Below are positions 23,501 through 31,375 of a DNA stretch of 40,911 nucleotides, one piece after another. The DNA comes from Welwitschia mirabilis (taxonomy: Eukaryota; Gnetophyta; Gnetopsida; Welwitschiales), in the NCBI GenBank assembly GCA_051453625.1, contig JBOZIK010000001.1, positions 153,924,072 through 153,964,982 on the forward strand, written 5' to 3'. The translations under genes and the position numbers were made by a program. How positions within the stretch are numbered: position 1 is the stretch's first letter; each line of letters starts with the position of its first letter. The notes beneath the pieces were generated by a model that worked only from the letters and a program-made list of their open reading frames with translations, was not told the DNA's origin and made no database searches.

Positions 23501-23770
23501 ATGAGAAGTGGAAATCAAATTTTCTTATCAAAATGTATCCTTGTCTATTTTCCCTTCTGAAAAGATTTACACACCTACTTACTAAAGTTCTTAAGATTAG
23601 GAAGGACTTTTACAAAAAAAATTTATGTAGGTTTCTTTATTATGTTCATGTTCACATAACTAAGTTCCTACACCATGTTCTTACATCATCTATTATATTA
23701 AATAACTACTTAGAGAATTTCTTATAAATGTCATCTAAAGAAGTAACATAAACATGGGACTTCCTTTGTC
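23500..23770 (-). pseudogene. Copia GAG-pre-integrase remnant
   Basis: The minus-strand translation reads 'SHVYVTSLDDIYKKFSK' (about 23750-23700), then a ruined 'LWHRRLGH' region ('RTWCRNLVM'), then 'VKVLPNLK' and 'KSFQKGK' (about 23610-23550). The last segment corresponds to the zinc-finger stretch 'C.AC..GKQ' before the integrase core. It lies directly upstream of the integrase remnant, as in intact Copia pol. The plus-strand frame 23497-23727 is its antisense shadow. Confidence 0.7.
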
Positions 23771-25094
23771 CAACAAATAAAGCTTTATTAGAGTAAAGTT
23801 ATTTAATAATGTAGTGTTTGTTTTGGTACATGAACTATATTTAAAACGAATCTAATACTTAGTATTATTCTTTCATAGGAATAATTAAGATTAACTAATC
23901 AGAATTTACATAAAATCTTGCTTAATTATAGGTTATGAATGAAAAAAGTAAAACAAAAATAGAAGAGAGAAATCAAAAATTGATAGAAACTTTATTTATA
24001 AAAGTGAGAAGTAAGCAAGCTCCAAATACTCATTTGATTATTTCTTTAGTAATTTTGCACTTGATCATGTGCTACACTATCATGAAATAAACTTTATACT
24101 ATCAAGTATAATGGATTGAGTCATCATGATATGCTCTCATTCACGATATAAGTGCTAGTACATTGAAAAGTCATTGATCATACATAGCCTTATAATAAAA
24201 ATGGAAAGTATGAAGTTATGATGCATAAGATTCATAAAATTACTAATACTGATATTAAGTAACTAATTCAATTTACTTACTTAATCAAAGAATACTTGTT
24301 AGTGTGTTATTTCTTAAGCATTCCTAGTGTAAAATGAATTGTAACTAACAATCGAAAGAAAACAACTTTTTACTATTGAATAAAAAATATATACATTATA
24401 TCAAAGATGAAGGAAAGTAAGAGAAATCCTCAAGCTATTCTTGAAAGCATGTTCACTTCCCAAAAAAATACCTAGAAGGTTTTTTTAACTTAATGCTCTA
24501 AGATTATATTCTTTACCCAAATAAAAGATATTTACAATGAGGGCTTAAGGCGCTTTCATAGGTGTAGGTAGGGTTGAAGTATTTGAGAAGTTTTGATTTA
24601 TAGTATTAGGTAGAATCTTTTTAATTTAGCATTTAGTATATAAAATTTTATCTTGTAGCATTTGATGAAGGTTGTCTTATATCATTAGATAGATAAGATT
24701 CTATCTTCTAGCATTAGGTAGAATCTTCATCATTTAGCATTTGGTGGAGCTTATCTTATACTATTTGGTAACAATCATCATTTAATATGAGGTAAAATAT
24801 TGATTTTGACGAGCTCAATATATGGCCTTTGGAGCCAGATTCCTATACCAACTGGTGCTATCACCAGATGTTTCCAATTCCACCTTCATGTACTTATACC
24901 ACATGTTTTCCAATGCTAGTACTATGTTTCATCACCTCTTATCTCCATTGTCACTGCTATTTTACCCATCTTTAACCATGTATTCCAAAATGTAGCTAAA
25001 GATCTAAAATTATTTTGGAGAAAAATATAAAATTAATTTTTATTTAAATAAACAATAAACTACATATTTTATGGTTAAAAATTTAAATTAGTAT
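23771..25094. other. Stretch between Copia pol and LTR-f, no recognisable gene
   Basis: If the Copia element was complete, its gag and 5' LTR should lie here, but I could not read a Gag domain or define an LTR. A degenerate short tandem repeat occupies 24590-24800. A less AT-rich island lies at 24810-24990. Confidence 0.55.
24590..24800. repeat. Degenerate tandem repeat, units of roughly 30-45 bp
   Basis: Units resembling 'tagcatt(a/t)ggtagaatctt' recur: 'agtattaggtagaatc', 'tagcatttagtatata', 'tagcatttgatgaagg', 'tcattagatagataag', 'tagcattaggtagaatc', 'tagcatttggtggagc' and 'ctatttggtaacaatc'. Spacing is irregular, so this is an old array. Its position upstream of Copia pol suggests a leader or LTR repeat, but that is inference. 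Confidence 0.6.
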
Positions 25095-25151
25095 TATTGC
25101 AATGCTTATTTGTTAAAATGTTACATTCTGAAGTAGATCCTATCATTTACA

Positions 25152-25176
25152 AATATATATATATATATATTACATA
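25152..25176. repeat. (TA)n microsatellite in LTR-f
   Basis: About 11 TA units near 25157-25175. A shorter run occurs at 11780-11796. It is unremarkable, but it replaces 'aaataaaataaatat' found at the same place in sister LTRs. Confidence 0.85.
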
Positions 25177-25659
25177 ATACAATACATTAATAAATATGGA
25201 AGTGAACCAAATATCATATTCTTATGAAAGACATAAACAAGAATAAAAAAAAATTAATCTCAGAAATGAAACACTTCAGATTCTTAAAGTAGAAATAAAT
25301 AACAATGCAGAAATAATAATGCAAACACGCTTATTAAAATGAAATGCAAGTCTAAACTAAATGTAACTTTTGTCCAATTACAAAATTAACTTGTTAAAAA
25401 AATCAGTTCTATATAATATAAATAAATCAAAAAATGCCATTCCTAGATCAAGACCAACCTAAGTTATCACATACATTGAATAGAATAAAAAAATAATGCA
25501 AAGTTAATCTAAGAAAGGAAATACAATTCACCTAAACTAATAATGTTAATCTTAACAAAGGTTGTTCTCGTGATCTATATCACTAAAAAGCTATTATGAA
25601 ATCAGAAGTAATACAAACCTTTAGGGACATACAAAAAATAAATATATGAAAAAAATAGA

Positions 25660-26123
25660 NNNNNNNNNNNNNNNNNNNNNNNNNNNNNNNNNNNNNNNNN
25701 NNNNNNNNNNNNNNNNNNNNNNNNNNNNNNNNNNNNNNNNNNNNNNNNNNNNNNNNNNNNNNNNNNNNNNNNNNNNNNNNNNNNNNNNNNNNNNNNNNNN
25801 NNNNNNNNNNNNNNNNNNNNNNNNNNNNNNNNNNNNNNNNNNNNNNNNNNNNNNNNNNNNNNNNNNNNNNNNNNNNNNNNNNNNNNNNNNNNNNNNNNNN
25901 NNNNNNNNNNNNNNNNNNNNNNNNNNNNNNNNNNNNNNNNNNNNNNNNNNNNNNNNNNNNNNNNNNNNNNNNNNNNNNNNNNNNNNNNNNNNNNNNNNNN
26001 NNNNNNNNNNNNNNNNNNNNNNNNNNNNNNNNNNNNNNNNNNNNNNNNNNNNNNNNNNNNNNNNNNNNNNNNNNNNNNNNNNNNNNNNNNNNNNNNNNNN
26101 NNNNNNNNNNNNNNNNNNNNNNN
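25660..26123. other. Assembly gap, 464 N, probably artefactual
   Basis: The 18 bases before the gap and those after it are the same ('atatatgaaaaaaataga' at 25642-25659 and again from 26124). Overlapping ends around an N run indicate a scaffolding gap of zero or negative true length. Comparison with LTR-b (about 10310-10340) also shows no missing sequence here. Confidence 0.85.
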
Positions 26124-26617
26124 ATATATGAAAAAAATAGAGTTTTAATTAGAATCAAACCAACATCCATGTTATAAAGTAGTAGCACCTCAATGAAGAG
26201 TGCACAATCCAACACCAAGGAAGACATCATTTGATAATAATAATGGATGGATTTCTGGCCCTTAAATCTTCTATCACAAGAATTTTTAATGCAAATGAAG
26301 ATAAAATAGAGTTAAAGGTAAAGGAGATATTTATTTGCAAAATAGATTCTAAAAATAAACAAGACTAACAAGTGTGTGAAAAATCCTAATAACTATACAA
26401 GAAAGTGTGAGATAAATGGCCTAAGTTTGGTGAATTTTGATGAAGTATTTATCTCTAGAATCATCTTGCTAGTCATCTAGATGATACAAGAAATGATTCC
26501 ATCTCATAAGAGTTTCACATTAGCTACTAGATTAATCCAATCATTATCCTCCTAAGCTAGAGTATTTTTGTCATCAATACAATCATCCAGATGATGAGGT
26601 AGATAATAAACTTTTAC

Positions 26618-26886
26618 TAGCCTTCACATGGTATTACTCTGTTAGGCTTTCACCCATTATGAAAACTCCTCATTGCTACCTCCCATAGAATTATAGGTCA
26701 TCTCTCAGTTCTAGTGTGACTGATCATCCTCTTAGACCAGCTACTAATCATTGCCTTAGTAAGTCATTGCCTTACCAACTAATTAATCATACATGAGCCC
26801 CTCCTTAGGCAGATTCCTCCTTCTCGCTTCTTAGCCTATGAGGTATTAGCAGTCATTCTAGCTATTATTTCCCTTCCAAGTGTTGG
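26618..26886 (-). pseudogene. rrn16: Plastid 16S rRNA fragment (5' third), NUPT
   Basis: The reverse complement aligns with plastid 16S rRNA from its early helices to about the 'CCGCAATGGGCGAAAG' region. Recognisable plus-strand landmarks are 'ggctttcacccattatg' (26644), 'ctgatcatcctctta' (26719), 'accagctactaatcatt' and 'gcccctccttaggc' (26798). Differences are nearly all C-to-T or G-to-A relative to the functional gene, for example GACGCGAG became catacatgag. Only about 270 of roughly 1490 nt are present. The left joint is with LTR-f and the right joint is with the 370-bp inverted repeat starting at 26887. Confidence 0.9.
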
Positions 26887-27254
26887 TTATAATCTAATTC
26901 TATTTCTTTTCAAAACCTAAAAAGAGAACAATAAAAACTACAAGAAGTACCAAATCGAAGTTCTATTTCTATTCCAATACTTTTTGGAAAATTTCAATAT
27001 TCAAGGTAAAAAATAAATCAATTGAGTCTTCGTTCCATTATTTTTATGTTCCAAAAAGAAAAACAAAAAGAGAAATAAGGAAAAATTATCCAAACTACAT
27101 TCTAAAGATACCTAGAAGTGGTTTTTTACATGAAAATACTACTTTTTATATATGAAATAACTTTCAATACAAGAATCCTAGTTTGAAATTCCTAGAATAT
27201 AGTGATTCACTTGATAAATTTGTTCTTATACCTAAAGAAGTTCATTTTTTCAAG
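26887..27254 (-). repeat. Inverted repeat arm A (partner 36819-37187)
   Basis: Its reverse complement matches 36819-37187 along the full length. Examples are 'cttgaaaaaatgaa' at one end, 'actatattctaggaat' and 'aaagtagtatt' in the middle, and 'ttttgaaaagaaa' at the other end. The arms are about 10 kb apart and diverged by many substitutions. Arm A adjoins plastid 16S rRNA and arm B precedes psaB. I could not identify the sequence: it may be an organelle non-coding region, or a repeat that came with these insertions. Confidence 0.85.
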
Positions 27255-27377
27255 AAAATAAGGTGATAAAAATAACCTCCCTCACCTTCCTCAGTCAAGA
27301 GGCCAAACATAAAAATACATTATTGCACTGTTATTAAATTAATTTAATTAGAAAAATATAGTATTATTATTTTCCTT

Positions 27378-27600
27378 ATGTTATTTTCTTCTTTATCCTT
27401 TTTCAGTTTTTTATTCTTTTTTTTTAATATTTATCCACTTCTAGTGCTTTGTCTTGTTCTATGTCTTTATCCACTTTTGGTTCTTTATCTTCTTCTGTGT
27501 TTTTATTCTCTCCCGATTATTTATCCTATCCTAATTTTTTATTCATTAGTTTTTTATCTTTTTTTTTTATCGTTAGATCACATTTAGATTTTATATCAGT
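27378..27600 (-). other. Lys/Asp/Glu-rich reading frame with degenerate repeats
   Basis: The minus strand reads 'NTEEDKEPKVDKDIEQDKA' (about 27500-27450) inside a longer charged stretch with a recurring 'DK(x)3-7' spacing. In DNA this is the repeated 'tctttatccact' and 'tttatcctat' pattern on the plus strand. The opposite-strand frame at 27378-27587 (Leu/Phe-rich) is its shadow. It lies about 600 bp downstream (minus sense) of the cox2 remnant, with an Asp/Asn-rich stretch in between. I do not recognise a family. Confidence 0.45.
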
Positions 27601-27844
27601 TTTCCTTCTTGGATGAAATAGACTTGTAAGTTAGGAATCTCATTCATTATCTGAATTTTTTCCACTATTTAAATCTTCTTTGGGTTTATAACATAATATT
27701 ATATGTGAATATTTTTTACTATAACATATTATTAGTTTTGATTTTATTCCATTCTAATGAATTACTACTATTACTTTTGTTTGATCATTAACAAAAGTAC
27801 AAATTATTACTTTTATTTAGTCATTAGGAAGACCAACAATCTTA

Positions 27845-28060
27845 TCAAAACTGTCATTATCATGATCATCAAAACAATCATTATCATGATCATCATCATA
27901 ACCTAAATCATAAGCTTTTCAATCTACTCCATCATCAAATTTTAAAAAATTATTGTCATCATCATTATTATTAGGCTTAGGTTTAGGTTCTTTAACCTGA
28001 GGTTCACCTTCTTGTACAATTCTTTTAAAAATTGCAAAAACTAGACTAAAACCTTCTACT
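27845..28060 (-). other. Acidic Asp/Asn-rich reading frame downstream of cox2 remnant
   Basis: The minus strand reads 'FKRIVQEGEPQVKEPKPKP', 'NNNDDDNNFLKFDDGVD', one stop, then 'KAYDLGYDDDHDNDCF' and 'DDHDNDSFDK'. The last part is a 24-bp tandem duplication (about 27851-27898, 'tcattatcatgatcatca' twice). A single stop in about 65 codons in such AT-rich DNA suggests former coding sequence. It is in a shifted frame relative to cox2, so a fusion can be inferred only if a frameshift separates them. I recognise no known domain. Confidence 0.5.
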
Positions 28061-28187
28061 ATAGTTATGATATTATACCACTATCAATGATAGGCTTCTT
28101 AAATAGCTTACACCTAGACTTAAACGCCTATTCAATAAAGTGTATCTGATCTAGAATGGACTCAATAGTTGGCTTATGTATTTAGTC

Positions 28188-28400
28188 GCATGCATAAAGG
28201 CAAGATTACTTCTACAAATGTCACTGCATAGACCATAAAAACTCCTTCTCATTATACCTTGATGGAAGTCTGATTCAAATGACCAGGTATAGCATCACAT
28301 TTTACAACTAAGGAAGGTATAGCCTAGTTATGAATAAAAAGTTAAATCTATAAAAAATAATCAATTTAGTTTTTTAGCTCTAAGTTGATGAATATTATAG
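28188..28400 (-). pseudogene. cox2: Mitochondrial cox2 (cytochrome c oxidase subunit II) C-terminal remnant, NUMT
   Basis: Minus-strand frames read 'VKCDAIPGHLNQTSIKV', then two stops replacing Gln-Arg, then 'EGVFYGLCSDICRSNLAFM'. This is the copper-A region of COX2, whose intact form has 'C-D-A-x-P-G-R-L-N-Q' followed by 'Y-G-Q-C-S-E-I-C-G-x-N-H-x-F-M'. Both copper-binding cysteines of 'C-S-D-I-C' remain, the His of 'NH' is changed to Leu, and the final Met is kept. Upstream, 'LYLP' corresponds to 'WAVPS'. After 'FM' the usual 'PIVVEAV' is absent and an unrelated sequence begins. The protein would be an electron-transfer subunit in the inner mitochondrial membrane; this copy is dead. Confidence 0.88.
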
Positions 28401-29132
28401 TTGATCATACATAGATGTAAGTTAGTATTCAAATAGTTATTCATAATTGCTAAATATTTTTGTAAAGCTTGATATGAAATTTTTTATCATACTTGATAAA
28501 TAACAATTTTTGGTTTAAAAAAATGGTTTCATTTTTAGAATCCTCTAGTTGTTTTAAATTTTCTAAATCTACTTTAATGATATTCTCTTTCTTTTTTAAT
28601 TTTTAAATATCTATTTACTTAAATCTCATCCACTCTCTTTTCAAAATACCATAAATGATCTTATGCTTCTTCAAGCTGACTAGTAGCCCCTTTACATAAT
28701 TCTTCTGAATTTTGAATAGTATTCAAAATTTTAGATTTTTAATTATCTAATAGGTTACTATGTGAGGTGTATATGGATCCTTGTAAAACTATGGACTTTT
28801 TCCTATTCCACCGTTATGAGTTTACCAACTTAGTAACTAAATCTTATAAGGAAATACTCCTATTGTTATAAATTATTCAATTGTTCTTAGGTTTGACTGC
28901 CCTAAGTTAGAGGGTCGACCATAGGCAATATACTTTCATATCACCAGTAATACAATTCAGTCAATCTGATGATGGGGTATTAACTTCAAAATCTTAGATT
29001 CCACTCGATTACATACAAAAAGATTAGTTATAACTGCCTTTAGCATGGTATCCCCCCTTCTTGGAAATTATTACCTTTACTTATACAAGTAGCACTATTC
29101 ATAGCTAATCTACTTCACTCACCCAGGTAGCA
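28401..29132. other. Unassigned stretch between cox2 and direct repeat A
   Basis: No gene was recognised. The part at 28800-29130 is less AT-rich than its surroundings ('gactgccctaagttagagg', 'cacccaggtagcactgtg') and could be further organelle DNA. The part next to cox2 (28401-28560) may hold the degraded upstream cox2 codons but does not align convincingly. Confidence 0.5.
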
Positions 29133-29639
29133 CTGTGTACAACCTTATCATATTGGGTTTTTTTAATCTCTCTAGAGCTTAGTTTTGAATATGTTCTTAA
29201 ATAATTTTCTATCATTCTTTTAAAAGGCAAAATTTCTTTTGTCTAACTAAAAATTACTAGGATGTTTTCCTCTTCTAAAAAATTCAAAATGTTAAACAAA
29301 CTAGTGTTTCATCAAAAAGTAACCCACAGCTTAATGCTTTTTTGTAGTAAAATAGAAATTACGCAGGTTAATACTAATAAACATGTAAGATATCATAGAG
29401 AAAAAGATGCTCTTTTTTTTCATTTACATCTCATAAAAAACTAATGAACCTAATTTACTCATGAATTCAATTTGGAGTTGGGATAAAGTGTGAATTATAA
29501 AATAAGGCATGAGACTCATAGAGAAATATTACTTTCTTTTGTGCTCAAAATAACTCTTAAAAAGTTTACTTTAGAGAATGATTATTTTTCTCTATGTCTA
29601 TTATTTGACTTTTTATTTTTATTTATCAAAAATTAGACT
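29133..29639. repeat. Direct repeat copy A (partner 33812-34306)
   Basis: About 500 bp match 33812-34306 in the same orientation, from 'tacaaccttatcatattggg' to 'atcaaaaattagactg'. Shared blocks include 'aatctctctaga', 'aataattttctatcattctttt', 'cttctaaaaaattcaaaat' and 'atgcttttttgta'. On the minus strand both copies keep a similar open stretch ('KRMIENYL' near one end), so a coding origin is possible. I cannot name it. The frame at 29262-29444 is one of its shadows. Confidence 0.88.
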
Positions 29640-29956
29640 GTGAGAAATTTTTCAAAATCCTTCAATAGATACATGCAAAAAAAAGAGCTAATTTCATAGT
29701 TTTTTATTTCATTTCCTTTAAATTTAAATTCTCACCATTACACACTAAAGGAATATCTTATAAACCCTTCACTTTCATATAAAGAATATGATGGGTAGAT
29801 AAAATATTTTCTTGGACTTCCATTTTGATTAGATGAAATTTTTCAAGGGAATCATAAAAACATGTGAAGATTTATTCCTAGAAATCCCTAGTGAAAAAGG
29901 CATTTAATTCCTATTTTCTCATATTTTTAATTATAACCACTTCCTACATTAAAAAA
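29640..29956. other. Unassigned stretch before a psaA-like fragment
   Basis: AT-rich sequence without a recognised gene or repeat. Confidence 0.5.
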
Positions 29957-30024
29957 ACTAAGGAATATAGATAACACCTAGGCTTGTTCCTATTAGGAAA
30001 GAATTTGGAATAACTAGTAATTTA
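29957..30024 (+). pseudogene. psaA: Short psaA-like fragment, cut by a gap
   Basis: The plus-strand frame reads roughly 'GI-ITPGLFLLGKN' in DNA that aligns base by base with 30915-30976 of the main psaA remnant: 'aggaatatagataacacctagg' class matches, ending with 'ggaataactagtaattta' against 'agaataactagtgaattat'. The corresponding functional PsaA segment is 'RGIQITSGFF...GITSEL'. The match starts abruptly at about 29957 and ends at the N run (30025). It may be a second, independent plastid fragment, or a partial duplication of the next one. Confidence 0.65.
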
Positions 30025-30124
30025 NNNNNNNNNNNNNNNNNNNNNNNNNNNNNNNNNNNNNNNNNNNNNNNNNNNNNNNNNNNNNNNNNNNNNNNNNNNN
30101 NNNNNNNNNNNNNNNNNNNNNNNN
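30025..30124. other. Assembly gap, 100 N (unknown size by convention)
   Basis: It follows directly on a psaA-like fragment. The main psaA remnant starts only 490 bp further on, so a misassembled duplicate is possible. Confidence 0.95.
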
Positions 30125-30156
30125 TTAACATTGTGATTGTTTTTGTTTAAAAGTAT

Positions 30157-30193
30157 CAAACCTCTCTAAGCAAGCTCTAAGAAGAGAGGTTTG
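30157..30193. repeat. Perfect 11-bp stem hairpin
   Basis: Arms CAAACCTCTCT (30157-30167) and AGAGAGGTTTG (30183-30193) are perfectly complementary, with a 15-nt loop. Such a stem is more GC-rich than its surroundings and stands out in this decayed region. It resembles the hairpins in 3' ends of organelle transcripts, but no gene can be assigned. Confidence 0.8.
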
Positions 30194-30613
30194 GTTCCTT
30201 CTTTATCTATCTTTGTTTATATTCACATTATATGGAATTATGTACTATTTTAATTAGGATATATACTTATCCAATAAGGCTCTAGGATGGGGACTACTCC
30301 TCTTATGGGTTTTTTCATGGTTTTATTTACAGAATTTCTATCTCTTTTTATTAGAGATATATAATTCCTCTATTTTATTAAACAGAATTTCTATTAGTTG
30401 GGAAAAAAAACTTCAAAACAAAGAATTAAACTAGGTCTTCAACTAAACTGTTTAAAAAAATAATGGAGATATTCGAGTTAACTTAAGTTATCTTTTTGCG
30501 ATGGTTTAATTGTGTAACTTTATTTTTAAGTATTTCCAAAACATAAATGTGTGTCTTGTTTAATTTGATCTATTAATAATATAAAAGACTTATCTATTGT
30601 AATCTTACCTTAT
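30194..30613. other. Unassigned stretch before the main psaA remnant
   Basis: No gene recognised. It contains a weak repeat of 'cagaatttctat' (30331 and 30384). Confidence 0.5.
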
Positions 30614-31375
30614 TGAGTTTATTAAAAACAGATCCAAAAAATATCACTTGGATCTAGAACTTACATGTGGATGCTCATGATTTTGATAGCCGTACCGAGG
30701 ATTTAGAAGATATTTCTTGAAAATTTTTAGTGCTCATTTTGGTTAATTAGTAATTATCTTTACTGGGCTTAGTGGAATGTATCTTCATAGAGCTTGTTTC
30801 TTCAATTATGAAGCATGGTTAGCCAATCCCACTTATATAAAACCTAGTGTTCAAGTAGTTTGACCTATAGTAGGCTAAAAAAGTTTGAATGGAGATATAG
30901 GTAGGGGTTTCTAGGGAATACAGATAACATCTAGGTTCTTCCCTTTTTGGAAGCATCTAGAATAACTAGTGAATTATAACTTTACTATACTGCAATTGGT
31001 GCATTGGTCTTTGCAGCACTAATATTGTTTACTAATTGGTTTCATTATCACAAAGCTGCTCCAAAATTATCTTGATTCCAATAAGTAGAATCGATGTTAA
31101 ATCATAATTTATCTAAGTTATTAGGGCTTGGTTCTATACCTTGAGCAGGGCATCAAACCCATATCTCTTTACCAATGAATCAACCCCTAGATACTGGAGT
31201 GGATCCTAAAGAGATACCACTTTATCATGAATTTATCTTGAATTGTGATCTTTTAAATCAACTTTATCCTAGTTTTGCTCAAGGATTACTCCATTTTTTA
31301 CACTAAATTAGTTAGAATATTTTGAAATTTTAACTTTCTAGAAAGGATTAAATCTAGTAATAGTGGATTATAACT
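30614..31375 (+). pseudogene. psaA: Plastid psaA (photosystem I P700 apoprotein A1) N-terminal part, NUPT
   Basis: The plus-strand translation follows PsaA from about residue 40 to about 300 of the usual 750. Clear stretches are 'NLHVDAHDFDSRTEDLEDIS' (30657-30716), 'KIFSAHFG', '[20 protein letters not shown]' (30772-30830), '[16 protein letters not shown]' (30985), '[13 protein letters not shown]', '[14 protein letters not shown]' (31200-31240) and '[10 protein letters not shown]'. In-frame stops replace codons for Trp (tga or tag), Gln (taa) and Arg (tag), mostly by G-to-A or C-to-T change. A one-base deletion near 31285 shifts the frame. The protein binds the P700 chlorophyll pair in thylakoids; this copy is non-functional. 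The 3' half is missing, with an unassigned sequence joined at about 31376. Confidence 0.95.

Larger units (their letters stand above)
21300..23770 (-). mobile_element. Ty1/Copia retrotransposon pol, decayed
   Basis: Minus-strand frames show the Copia domain order GAG-pre-integrase (about 23770-23500), integrase (about 23500-22840), reverse transcriptase (about 22400-21850) and RNase H (about 21760-21300). Integrase before reverse transcriptase is diagnostic of Copia against Gypsy. Stops, frameshifts and many lost codons throughout mean that no enzyme is made. The domain sequence resembles the large plant Copia lineages (Tork or Sire-like), but I cannot place it further. LTRs were not identified. 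Confidence 0.85.
25095..26612 (-). repeat. Gypsy LTR-f, right end lost to a plastid 16S fragment
   Basis: It starts TATTGCAATGCTTATTTG (from TGTTGCGATGC...) and follows LTR-a and LTR-b with the blocks 'gatcctatcattt', 'ggaagtgaacc', 'gtagcacctcaatgaag' and 'caatccaacaccaagg', ending with two palindromic 'tcatc(c/t)agatga' motifs (26472 and 26583). No primer site adjoins the left end, so it is a 3' LTR or solo LTR. The right end passes into plastid 16S sequence at about 26613-26620. The 464-N gap inside appears spurious, so the real length is nearer 1050 bp. Confidence 0.75.

Noticed and set aside
24830-24860. Copia primer-binding site (initiator tRNA-Met type) near 'cctataccaactggtg'
   Set aside because: The match to the complement of 'TGGTATCAGAGC' needs an insertion and several changes, and no LTR boundary is evident beside it.
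27378-27587. Leu/Phe-rich plus-strand frame resembling a membrane protein
   Set aside because: It is the antisense shadow of a Lys/Asp/Glu-rich minus-strand stretch. T-rich DNA always yields Leu and Phe.
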